The position numbers and the translations under genes were made by a program. Shown here in pieces: positions 11,508 through 21,513 of a stretch of DNA of 64,000 nucleotides. Within the stretch, counting starts at the first letter, position 1; each line of letters opens with the position of its first letter. The stretch is taken from contig CM060733.1 of assembly GCA_030704615.1 (NCBI GenBank), positions 19,218,001 to 19,282,000 of the forward strand, in the 5' to 3' direction. The DNA comes from Takakia lepidozioides (lineage: Eukaryota > Streptophyta > Takakiopsida > Takakiales > Takakiaceae). The notes below the pieces were generated by a model. That model saw only the letters and a program-made list of their open reading frames with translations, was not told the origin of the DNA and did not search any database.

Positions 11508-11667
11508 TGAGCTAACAAGTGGGGTCTCACTACCTGATAATGAGCCCATCTACACAAAGCAAGGAATTACAAGTGTCACTGCTAATCATGATAAGAGAAG
11601 CTACACTAAGAACCCAAGCCACACTAAATAATAAGTGCTGAAACGTGATGAGTGGGAAGTTCCAACA
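11508..11667 (+). repeat. Ty1/copia right LTR
   Basis: 160 bp, TGAGC...CCAACA, the uninterrupted partner of the LTR at 9417-10338. It supplies the empty site for the transposon nested in the left LTR. Confidence 0.7.
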
Positions 11668-12275
11668 AAAGCACCGGTATCCTCTAAGCATAAACGTGAT
11701 AGCTGAACATTACTTCTTCATGTCCTCCTAATTCTTCCTTCTTATTCTGCTGCTCTCTTAGTTTCAAATTTCCTTGTGTAAGTATACGTCTCTAGCTTCG
11801 ACACTCTTCTATCTGCTCTCTCAGTCGCTCGGTTAGTTTCTTTGTTCCCTGTACTTTCTGGTTATTGGGGCGGTGTCCTCTTTGCCAGGTTTGCATTTAC
11901 TAAGCAAGGTCGCATTTACTCTTGATAGAGTAGCAAGGTTCTTGTATTTACTGGCGGTGTGTGTGCCTCATGGTGTAATTCGAGGGTTTTAATTTTTTTC
12001 CCTCCAATAATCCAAAATAAAGTTAATCTCATGACCTCTGTCCCCTCCAACCCCTTGTCAAAAGGGAAACCCGTAAGCCTAGTTATCATTCCTGACGTGA
12101 CGTGCCGCTGACACGTCAGCCGTCACGTCCGACGTGCGTCACGTCACGTCGAATCCGGACGTTTCTCCATGTAATTTTTTTTACATTTGACTTTTACGAT
12201 TTACTTCTACCATTTGTAATGACATGGCAGCCACGGTGTAAAACAGACGTGGCCAATTATTAATATTTATTAATT
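11668..12275. repeat. Unannotated AT-rich flank with an ACGT-rich palindrome cluster
   Basis: No gene is seen. At 12,094-12,150 an inverted repeat has arms GACGTGACGTG (12,094-12,104) and CACGTCACGTC (12,140-12,150), an exact 11 bp match. Between them lies a second palindrome, GCTGAC-AC-GTCAGC (12,107-12,120). The arms are full of ACGT cores. Confidence 0.55.
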
Positions 12276-13063
12276 CTTTTTAAAAATACGTCCGCATATA
12301 TTGGTGGTGGCATATAATTTATTATTTTTTAAATGAAGCGACCGCCCATATTGGCAGTCGCTTGTAATTTAATATTTTATTAAATTAAGCGACCGCCTAT
12401 ATTGGCAGTCGCCGGTAATTTATTAATTTTTAAATGAAACGACCGCCCATATTGGCGGTCGCTTGTATTTTAATATATTTTAAAATAAGTGACCACGGTC
12501 GACTGAAGTTTATTATGTTTTAAATTAAGCGACCGCCCAGATTGGCGGTCGCTCGCACTTTATTATATTATTATCATTATATATTTAATATAGCTTGTAA
12601 AAATACAGCGACCGCCACATAGCGGTCGCTTTAGTTTTTTTTTAATTTAACGACCGCCATTTAGCAACGGTCGATTATTTTTATTTTTATTCTTAAATAA
12701 AGCGACCACCGTTGTGGTAGCTTTTTCAGTTAATTTTTGTAAAATGCAGCGACCGCCATTTGGGGGCCGTCGCTATTTTTGTTAATAAACAATACAGCGA
12801 CCGCCATTTGGCGGCGGTTATTTGATTTGATTTTGATTCTTAAATTAAGCGACCGCCGTTTGGCGGTCGCTTACTTAATTTTTTTTTTTAAATGAAGCGA
12901 CCGCCATTTAGCGGCAGTCGTTTATTTTTATTTTGAATCTTGAATTAAGCGACCGCTAGTAGGCGGTCGCTTATTTAATATATTTTTAAAAAATACATCG
13001 ACCGCCATGTTGCGGTCGCTCTTCTTGTTTTTATAAATATAGCGACCGCCATGCGGCGGTCGC
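12276..13063. repeat. Array of about 16 GC-rich hairpins in AT-rich DNA
   Basis: Each unit has an inverted repeat of the form GCGACCGCC-(4-6 nt)-GGCGGTCGC, with a period of roughly 50 bp and AT-rich spacers rich in TTTAAATTAA. Good copies start near 12,336, 12,389, 12,530, 12,608, 12,848, 12,949 and 13,042; others have one or two changes, some on both arms. Loops vary (CATATT, ATTT, ATGC). No ORF covers the array. Confidence 0.8.
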
Positions 13064-13084
13064 GTGTTTTTTATTCAAAAGGGA

Positions 13085-13470
13085 CGAATTCCCATTCATT
13101 CAATGGGCGATTGAATGGTTGCCCATCCAAATGATTTTCGTTTGATTTCATTCTCTGCCACTATGTTCAACATACCATGTATCAGGTCCCGGACTAATAT
13201 GAGATCAATCGAAATTCATTTGATGGCTCAATGGATGGTTGGCCATCGAAATGATTTTGGTTTGCTTTGAGACTTGGCCAGTATGTTCAATGTACCATGT
13301 AAGAGGGCCTTGAGTAATATGAGATCAATCAAAATTTGTTCAATGGGCCAACGGATGGTTGCCCATCCAAATGATTTTCGTTCGATTTGAGACTTGGCCA
13401 GTGTATTCAATGTACCCTCTGATAGGTCCCAGTGTAATATAAGATCAATCAAAATTTGTTCGATGGGCCA
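13085..13470. repeat. Satellite array 1, about 117 bp unit
   Basis: Three or so units carrying the phrases ATGGTTGCCCATCCAAATGA, GAGACTTGGCCAGTATGTTC and AATATGAGATCAATCAAAAT, spaced about 117 bp. ORFs on the minus strand with repeated AKSQSEQKSFGWATI peptides are products of the repeat, not genes. Confidence 0.7.
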
Positions 13471-14089
13471 ATGAGGCGTTCACTTGTCATCTGGTTTTTG
13501 TTCATTGCGAAAAAAAAAAATCCTGCAATGCGTACACAGCTATTGCACCCATTCAACAGATGTGGTTGAAGCCCTTCTTTTGCCCGCATGTGCTTGAACT
13601 TGTGTGCAACACATGTACAGAGTCACAACAGACGAATAAATCATTTGCCTCTCCATCGACGCGCTCACCCCTCAAGCCATTCCAGAATTTAAATTAATTT
13701 TAAGCCAATAAATAGGTTTGCACTTGGGGTTTTTGGCACGAATCGATTTTGTTTTTGCCTCAATTTTGTTCTGCAGCTTCAAGCATCCCACCGCTACTCC
13801 CCCGCCAAAATTTGGACCAATAAAAAATGTCCCAAAAAAAAAGTGTTATCTTCGTTCACTATTGCAGAACTCTCTATAAATAGTGCAGGAAGTAGAACAC
13901 AAATCAAGTTTGGAGTGCAAAACAGGGAAGAAACTGTGGTTTTGGGTCCAAATGAATTTTGCTCGCTCCCAAATTTGGCACACACATTGCATATGGAGTC
14001 GTTACACGCCCCATTCAAAAACGGATTGAAAAAACATAAATCATGAGCACGCGAAACGCAGTCCAACAGGTCCCAAAGTAATAGCAAAT
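13471..14089. other. Unique stretch between satellite arrays
   Basis: No supported feature. A short plus-strand ORF (13,843-14,046) has no recognisable domain. Confidence 0.3.
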
Positions 14090-14460
14090 CTAACGAAATA
14101 CATTCAACGGGTGAATGGATGGTTGCCCATCCAAATCATTTTTGTTTGCTTCCAAACTTTGTTAGTACGTTCGAGACACCCTCTCACAGGTCTCGGACTA
14201 ATATGAGATCAATCGAAATTTATTTGATGGCTCAACTGATGGTTGGCCATCGAAATGATTTTGGTTTGCTTTGAGACTTGGCCAGTATGTTCAATGTACC
14301 ATGTAAAAGGCCCCAGAGTAATATGAGATCAATCAAAATTTGTTCAATGGGCCAATGGATGGTTGCCCATCCAAATGATTTTTGTTCGCTTTGAGACTTG
14401 GCCAATGTGTTCAATGTACCCTCTGATAGGTCCTAGTGTAATATGAGATCAATCGAAATT
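14090..14460. repeat. Satellite array 2, same 117 bp unit
   Basis: The same unit as at 13,085-13,470 resumes for about three copies, beginning at GAATGGATGGTTGCCCATCC and ending near 14,460. The unit sequences match those of array 1 closely, so a 620 bp segment seems to have entered one array. Confidence 0.65.
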
Positions 14461-15124
14461 ATTTTGTGCTTCGAGAACTTTGTGGGTATGTTTGTCATAC
14501 ATAGAAAAATCATAGATTTTCCGAAATGATTATGAAATACCCAGGGACCAGGCGAAATACCCACATATACGTCATGACCAAATATGACACCATTGTAAAT
14601 TTGTTTACAGGGTAAACCACTTCTTCCCCATCACACGAGTGTAAATGTGAAGAAAACGTTTCTCATGCAATTGAAATTGGCAGGTGCCGCACATGTGCAT
14701 TGTGTATTAACAAAATTGGTGATATACAAAATTGGCAGAATGTTATCACTGTGTTTTCCAACAATATTCAAGGTACAACAAGAATGCACATTGTCTATGT
14801 ATTACGCTGCTAGTCATTAAAAGCACTGTCCGAGGACAATGAATGTGATGTTGTGGCCTGATTTGCACTGCCAATACGAAGACCTTACGACCGTGATCTC
14901 GTAGTCAATGAGGGGCCCAATGGCACGTGATCAATTCTGGTCTGCATCCGCCTACTTCGCGGCGAAAGTTGACTTTCTTCTTCACTCTCACGACGAGGTG
15001 GATCGACAACAAGTGCTCGGGCTGCATGCAAATCGGCAACGAGGCCGTCCACATTCAGCAATAGAGCCCCCGAAACACGATGATAATGGTCTGTCCATAG
15101 TCGCCTCCATTGCTCTACAACTGC
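14461..15124. other. Gap downstream of the RING pseudogene
   Basis: No gene recognised; probably the 3' flank of the minus-strand RING pseudogene. The short plus-strand ORF 14,908-15,132 has no known domain. Confidence 0.3.
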
Positions 15125-16296
15125 CTAGATGATACTTTTGAAACTTTCCAACTGCCTCTCGCGGGCCCTGTCCCTAATCATATTGTCGTTTCGACGATTA
15201 GTCACCTCGTACACCTCATTCATTCGGCATTGACATATTATAGCATCTTTCAGTTTGGACAACAACAAATGTCTCTCAATCGGTTCTCGGTCAAACAATT
15301 CGTTCTCCTCCGGCACCCATAGAACCTGTGGGAGCCGGATAAACCTCGACCTTCTCTGACTCCAATGCCCTCCCAGATTGTGGCAAAACTGCTCTCTCTC
15401 TCTCCCACCAATCAGGAATGCCTCCCGCACGTATGGTTATCTCCCAGTCAGATGTGACCCAGAAATATCGGGGATCTTTGACGTATGCCGGGTTTCCGGC
15501 ATGTTTGCCATGCATCTCTCTGTCTGCGTCCCATACCAAGTTCTTGCCCCAATGCAAAAAATTCAGGAATGTGAATGGTAGCCCATCCAATGGGAGGTTG
15601 TGTCGATTATATTCAAAACCTATGGGTAGCCGATCCTCCAAGCCCACCAGCTCATAGAAACGGCGATGGATTGGTGTACGACATTTTGGGCAAGCGCTTA
15701 TCCGTAAGGCTTGCGGGATAAGACATGTGAGATGGAACATATGTCCACATGATCCAACCGCATGACATCCCTCTGGGCCGTATGGATTCATGCACATCGA
15801 ACAAACTGTGTCATCTGATATCCACGACGGCAAAACGCGTCGTGGTATCTCCTCCCTCTGGGCCGGTTTGATGTGGCTGGTCATCCTTATTGTGGTGTCT
15901 CACTCTTCCTCTATCTCAAATTCCCAGTTTATGCTTCTGTTCGACCCCGAAATTTTGTGCTCACATCGATCGAACATAGAATCCACATCTGCCCAGTTGG
16001 TATACCCAGCGAACACGCTTGATGCGATGCGGAGATCGTTATATCTTTGCATGTTGGCATAAATGCTATCCACGCTACAGTTCGACATGCGTGCGACACG
16101 TTGCAAGTCCATGTCCATGACGTTTGTTCGATCCTCATTGTGGACAACAGTGCCTTCATTGTTTGGAGGCATGTTTTGCAATCTAGCTTCCAACTCGGCT
16201 ATACGCGGTGTTTGTCAGTCTAGTCGGTTCTGCAGGGTCCTAATTCGCTGGTCTCTTTCCGCCAGTTGTTCCTCTAACGTTGCCCCCGGTTGTATT
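15125..16296 (-). pseudogene. RING-finger protein pseudogene, 3' part
   Basis: Continues the minus-strand gene that begins at 26,179 and is interrupted by the Ty3 element. After removing the element and one TATT duplication, the reading frame is continuous through the junction (DMFGI joined to QPGATLEE). The segment encodes a predicted coiled coil (QRIRTLQNRLD, RIAELEARLQ) and then a RING domain: CSMC, 12 residues, CGHMFHLTC, CPKC. Such domains usually act as E3 ubiquitin ligases. In-frame TGA codons at 16,215-16,217 and 15,900-15,902 and a frameshift near 15,370 break it; the last frame ends at 15,125. The three TGAs across both parts would each fit a CGA-to-TGA change (inference). Confidence 0.75.
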
Positions 16297-16818
16297 TGTC
16301 GTGCGCATACGTATCGCTACACAACTACATCGCTGTCTAAACTACACCACACATATATGGACAATAAAGTAGTCTGCCACAATGATAGAAACTTAGACTC
16401 ACACTGTTGACACAAGAACATGAAATACAACACCATCACTCGTTAAACTAAGAGTCGAGCCAGGGGCACCCCAAGCTATGGGGACTCCACCCCACAACAT
16501 CATATTCTCCCTTCATAAGCACACTCAGATTCTAAGCAGTGAAGGAGCTCGGTCGTGTAGGCTCAACTCGAGAGAGATGAGCCGCACGACTGACGCTCTC
16601 GTGAAGATAAGATGGTTCAGGTGTCAAGCTAAACTTGACACCTGACTTAACACTTGAACTAAATCCAAGTGTTAAATACAAATAACTAGCTTTATTCTAG
16701 TTAGTTTCACACTGTGTTTATTTAACTTGACAGCTGTCGTGCGCATACATCCACTACACAACTACATCGTTGTCCAAACTACACCACACATATATGGACA
16801 ATAAAGTAGTCTGCCACA
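16297..16818 (-). repeat. 3' terminal structure A-GC-B-T-A of the minus Ty3 element
   Basis: In element orientation: A (16,818-16,735, 84 bp, TGTGGCAGAC...GCGCACGACA), dinucleotide GC, B (16,732-16,383, 350 bp, TGTCAAG...TTCTATCA), one T, then A again (16,381-16,297, 85 bp). The polypurine tract (AGGGGGGCGAT, complement of 16,819-16,830) abuts the first A. Hence the LTR predicted from priming is A-GC-B, but the outer end of the integrated element is the end of A. The A/B joint is the palindrome GACAGCTGTC. Copy B on the plus strand has the same arrangement with different sequence. Confidence 0.85.
16618..16644. repeat. Perfect hairpin inside repeat B
   Basis: Arms CAGGTGTCAAG and CTTGACACCTG, 11 bp and perfect, around a 5 nt loop CTAAA. 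A second inverted repeat follows directly (TTAACACTTG / CAAGTGTTAA). The same 27 bp occurs in the other B at 25,573-25,599. The arms contain TGTCAAG, the same seven bases that begin B. Confidence 0.8.
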
Positions 16819-17087
16819 ATCGCCCCCCTAGCTGGTGGATAGGTCCCTCTAACTCCAGATAGCTACAAGATATAATAGCCACAGCCGTACTAAGTCCTCT
16901 ATCACTGTCCATATTATACTCAAACTCTATAGACCAAGAGGTTGGGTACAAGAGTAGCCCCATCGTTAGTCGTCGTCTTGCAATCTGTGAACTTGAGTCA
17001 GGATCTCGTGTGTTCAAGATCTCATAGTAGCTTGGCCTTGCATTTCTTGTTAGCCTTCCATGGTTGTATCCACTCCCACTATCCAAT

Positions 17088-17222
17088 GCAATGCGGACAT
17101 AACCAATCCCCATCAGGAACCATCTCAAGAGGTGGAGTCAAACAGCCCATATGCCAACCTCTAGAGCATCGATCACACACCAGCATGGTGGCTGCCCCTC
17201 TAGCAGACCCACACAACATGCA
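17088..17222 (-). pseudogene. PHD finger at the end of the Ty3 integrase (minus element)
   Basis: Residues 94-138 of the ORF at 17,501-17,079 have the C4HC3 PHD pattern: CMLC, 10 residues, CDRC, WHMGC, then GDWLCPHC. PHD fingers usually read histone H3 tails by methylation state. It follows an integrase C-terminal region (PGDYVYLQQ, GRVILRVQEVLPSGVLILEG), the place where chromoviruses carry a chromodomain. It ends two residues after the last cysteine. Targeting of integration by this domain is inference. Confidence 0.85.
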
Positions 17223-18389
17223 CCTCAAACTTGCAGGTACCACTACCAGGTTTGGGTTAATCCTGCCATCGACATTCGGAAGGTGACATAGCGCACAATT
17301 ACGCACATGGTCCTTCCAAGTTATGTCATCCCGACCCTCCAAGATCAAGACGCCTGAAGGCAATACCTCTTGAACCCTCAAAATAACACGTCCTGCAGTC
17401 ACATCCAAGGTCGTAGGAGCAGTCTGCTGCAGATAAACATAGTCACCAGGGTTAAAATCTCCGGATCCCAGGACGATAGCCCCCACCACATATGGTAGCA
17501 TACCTCAACGTATCACGATGTTGTGCAATGGCAAGAGTCTTAAAAGCCATGGGCATGACTTTCTTGAACAACTCTGCACGCTGATCACATGCACGTGCCC
17601 ACACGTCCGGATCATCAAGGTTAAGAACTGTAGCATCTTCTCTACGAATGGATGTAGGCAAATCGGCTCTCGGCCAAAGAGAAGAAAGTATGGTGAGAAG
17701 GAGACAAGTGATGCTTGCTTGCTGAACCTGTAGCCCATGGCTAACCAGGATTACTGAAGGTCCCAATCTCCTAGGTGTCCCTTCTGCAAGCCATACTTGC
17801 GCAAACCCCTCTTTATTGTCTGAACAACCCTCTCTGCCAAGCCATCGGCCTCAGGATGATCCCGAGAAGTGGTGCAGTGGTCTACCAAGGCCTTGTCACA
17901 CAAAGCCTGATACTCCCCCAAGAACTCTCTCCTTTGGTCCGTGAGTACCTCAGCTGGAGCATAGAATCGGCTAAGTACACAATCCAAGAATGCATACGCA
18001 GCTCCTTCACTAGCCTTATCAGGCAATGGAACCAACTCGATCCACTTGGAGAAGTGCTCTACCATCACCAACACGTACTTGTTGTGGCGCATGATCAGTG
18101 GCAATGGCCCTGCGAAGTCAAGACTCCACCTGTAGCCCAATCCCATGATCGGAAGAGGGTGCAATTGTGGAGTAGGGGCGTTGAATGAAGCATGCACCTT
18201 GTCACACACCATGCACCTAGCCACAAATTGTTGCACCTCTGTGTGCATACCACGCCACCAATACTGCCCCTGAAGTAGACTATGAGTGCGTCGCACCCCA
18301 AAATGCCCCAATTCCTCATGGGCATGCCGCACTAACCGTGCCCGCTGTGTTGGGTGAGGCACAATCCTCACTCGACCATCCTCCCACAT
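17223..18389 (-). pseudogene. Ty3 integrase (minus element), broken
   Basis: HHCC zinc domain (HAHEELGHFGVRRTH, CMVCDK) and a DDE core: SLDFAGPLP, VLTDQ, EADGLAERVVQ. It is interrupted by a stop near 17,751 (TAA where copy B has GTT) and by frameshifts near 17,660 and 17,500. Compared with copy B, the motif region DQGREF has become DQRREF. Confidence 0.88.
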
Positions 18390-18561
18390 TCGGAGCAGGT
18401 GTGTCCCCTCCCACTTGAACCTCTTGGCTTGTTATAGGATCCGATCCCTCTCCTTGGCAGTCAGCGTGGTTGCCGTGTCTCCAGTGCGGAGGTAGTCCAA
18501 CACAGCTGAATCCTCATGTATATCTTTGGCGCCACCTTGCTCATTGCTGGCCTCAGGGTCC

Positions 18562-19125
18562 TCAGACAATATCTACAGTCATCCCTGTTGCTGGTCCAAC
18601 CTGGCCTTCCGCTGCTAAGATACTCAGAAATGCAGATGCATGCCATCCGGGCACCATCTCTTCGTCTGTCTCACCATGCCACCGAGCTCCAATGTCATCA
18701 TGTTGGCTCGTGCATGGATTGCGACTCAACCCATCTGCATCCCGATTGACCAAACCCGGTCGATGCACAACCTGAAAGTCATTCTCTTGAAGGATGAGTG
18801 CCCACCATGCAAGCTTCCCCGTAAGCTTGTCTGACTCCATCAACCACTTGAGTGGTTGGTGATCCATGACAAGGATGAAGAGATTTTCATATAGATAGCA
18901 CCTGAAGTGTGCCACGGCCCATACTGCAGCTAAGCATTCTCCCTCATATGACTTATACTTAGACTCTGCAGTGTTGTTCGAGCGGCTAGCATAAGCCACT
19001 ACAAACTCTCTTCCCTCATCATCCACTTGTGTGAGCACCGCTCCAAGCCCCAGCATGCTCCAATCTGTATGCAGCTGAAAATGACGCCCCCTGATAGATC
19101 GTCTCAAGATGGGCGCCGAGGTCAA
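18562..19125 (-). pseudogene. Ty3 RNase H (minus element)
   Basis: RNase H fold of Ty3 pol: FQLHTDWSMLGLGAVL (first Asp), SYEGECLAAVWAV (Glu), then MDHQPLKWLM, where the family has TDHQ, and RDADGLSR. Separated from RT by stops at 19,330 and near 19,160. Confidence 0.88.
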
Positions 19126-19329
19126 CCTTGCCTTGAGCTCTTGAAAAGCTTGTTCTTGCTAATCTTCCCACTGCCACTCCTGGTCCACCTTGGTCAGTTT
19201 GGTTAGAGCCTTTGCAATGGCACTAAATCCCTTAACAAACCGTCTATAATAGTTTGCTAACCCCATGAAAGCTCGAACTTGGCTCACATCAATAGGGCGT
19301 GGAATCTGTGCAATAGACTCTACCTTAGT

Positions 19330-20085
19330 CTACTGTACCCCCAATCCTCCAGGATGTATCATGTGACCCAGATACTCAATTTGGTTGTGGAAAAACTTGC
19401 ACTTCCCCGGATGTAACTTCAATCCGTGCGCCCTCAAGCGCTCAAATATCACCTGAAGATGTCTCTCATGCTCCTCCACTGTAGCACTAAAGACGATGAT
19501 GTCATCTATATAGCACCGAGCAAACTCCACCCCTGCTAGAATCCTGTCCATGACTCTCTGAAACTCTGCCGGAGCGTTCTTAAGCCCAAATGGTAAGAAC
19601 CGCCACTGGTATAGGCAATCCTTCCTGTGCTCATTGATCCCCCATAATGTTGTCTTCTGCTTATCCGCCTCCTTGATCGGCAACTGGTGATATCCGGATC
19701 GTAAATCCAAAGTGCTAAAGACCTTGGCATGCCCAATGGCATCAAAGATCTCCTCTGGTGTCGGCATGGCATACCTATCGGACTTGGTCTGACGATTTAG
19801 AGGCTGGTAATCACCGCACATACGTGTCTCTGTCCAATTGCCATAGACATCCTTCTTGGCTGGCATCACTGTGGCTGAAGCATACTCTCCCCCAGATAGC
19901 TCCACCAAACCAGCCTCCCAAAGGTCCTGAGTTCTTATTTGAATCAAGGACCTCTCCATGTCACTGTATCTATAGGGTCTCCGAAAGATTGGCGTGTCAG
20001 TAGCCAATTCAATGCAAATCTCTTGACCCTTCAGTGCTCCTAAGTCCTTCAAACAGAAGGCAAAGCAGTTCCTGTAAGCCCTCAA
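19330..20085 (-). pseudogene. Ty3 reverse transcriptase (minus element)
   Basis: Contains the Ty3 RT motifs: RMCGDYQPLN, FSTLDLRSGYHQLP, RFLPFGLKNAPAEFQ and the catalytic YIDD in ARCYIDDIIVF, with YLGHMIHPGG after it. The ORF ends at a TAG that replaces the CAG present in copy B. It is in frame with the upstream methyltransferase ORF across the UAG at 20,212-20,214. Confidence 0.92.
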
Positions 20086-20205
20086 GAACCGCCGTATACG
20101 TCGTCTTTCTCCTCTGGTGACTATAGGTCCAACATCAGGCTCCCAGTTGTCCTCCGTGACTGCAACCTTGAGTCCAGCAGGCTTAGAGGTAGAAGACGCG
20201 TCCCG

Positions 20206-20214
20206 TGGTTGCTA
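20206..20214 (-). promoter_or_regulatory. In-frame UAG-CAA-CCA, candidate readthrough stop
   Basis: TAG at 20,214-20,212 followed by CAA CCA, between the methyltransferase ORF and RT, in the same frame as both. Copy B has the same codons at 41,663-41,671. UAG-CAR-YYA is the established readthrough context of several plant RNA virus and related genes. Confidence 0.6.
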
Positions 20215-20442
20215 TGCTGCAACCTCTTGAGCAGTGACCACTGCCTCCTCTGTCAGTGACAATGTCTCATCCTGCCCCATCATCCCATCCTTGAGGACCT
20301 CCTCAACCCGAGAAAAATCCCCAACTTCATCCATCACGGCCGCCTTGGCTGCTAACTCCTTTTGAACCTCGAGCACCTCCCACGTGTGCCATGGATGCGG
20401 CCTACACCTTGTGGTCCTCACCTGTTCACCCCCACTCGCTGC

Positions 20443-21480
20443 CTATACCGTCTCGGTAGGCAGGGAGACCATCAAGGAAAGTGTACTCCGTACTCGGCGC
20501 TGCTCAGCCATAGCCAAGCTGATAATCCAGGTCAAGCAATTGAAATCCATTGCTTGCCCCAACACCTGACGACGTGATGCCTCAGAAAGAGATGGCATCG
20601 CCGTGGTACCAGTGGTAAAACCCATCGCCCGCTCGCGCTCGTCAGCATTGGGCTCCACTAATTGGTGCAACTAGCTAAACCACAAGAGGCCAGGTCCACC
20701 ATCCCGAAAAGCATGGGATCCTAGAAAACTGAGCAGTATAGGCAATGCGGCTCATGGGTGACCCACCTTATTGACCACTGCCAAAGGTGATCGGTCATCG
20801 TGTCTCACACGCTAAGACTGTCTCCCTATGTCCAAAATGCTATCAACCGTCAGGTGTGGTGGCTGCTGCACCCCATCAAATGCACGCTTGAGCAGTGCAG
20901 GTGGCATTAAGTTGGTCCACCATAGTCGTGGGCGATGAGCCCGTGACCCCACTGCTGCTGCATCCAGCAACACTGCTAATCCAAGCCAAGACCGCACTTG
21001 ATGCACACTGGCCATTACCTTGGCCCGAGAATCACCCCTTAATGGCACATTCTCCAAGATATATGCTGGAGAGTCTGTCTGCTGAAGTTGTAAATAACAT
21101 AGGACCCTCAACATTTCCCAAAACAGACGTGACCTTGAGTCGTGTAACCCATTGCCATGCCCGGCTCATGAATGCCCTTGGCAGGGCCAACCTGCCACTA
21201 CCAAGTGAATAGGGTCAACCCGTTCCAAACCATACGCCCCCAGCAAAGAGATGTCTGCTGGCAATGCTTGTTGGTATCCACGAACTGCAGACACTGGCAA
21301 CAAATCAGGGTACTGCTGCACCAATTGAGCAACATGGCGCAGTGAGACGCGTCGTGCAGTCTCATCCCTCTCCACATACAGGTAACGTCGAAGTCATACA
21401 CCTGCCTGCAGCACTGCAGCCAATCAAGTGTTGATTCCGCCAAACAAGTCCAGAAGGCATATGCCTTCATCCGGGCACTA
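20443..21480 (-). pseudogene. Retrotransposon-borne cytosine-5 DNA methyltransferase
   Basis: Transfers a methyl group from S-adenosylmethionine to cytosine in DNA. Motifs are in the canonical order: I LLDLFGGINT (21,436-21,453), II-like YLYVERDE, IV AGWPCQGHS with the catalytic Cys (21,175-21,186), VI ENVPL (21,043-21,054), VIII RAHRPRLWW (about 20,915-20,936), IX/X ERERAMGFTTG (about 20,625-20,650) and LGQAMD (about 20,550). The canonical order makes it unlike the rearranged plant DRM enzymes. It lies between protease and RT, in frame with RT. In-frame stops (near 21,430, 21,405, 21,168, 20,812, 20,752 and 20,671) disable this copy. The C-terminal part is conserved in copy B and the motif I region in copy A. 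About 320 residues. Confidence 0.88.
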
Positions 21481-21513
21481 CCACACAAGAGGTATGGTGT
21501 CCAATGGCAACAA

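Noticed and set aside
12276-13063. Regularly spaced repeats suggesting a CRISPR array
   Set aside because: The host is a eukaryote, the units are palindromes with variable loops, spacers are AT-rich and alike, and no cas genes are present.
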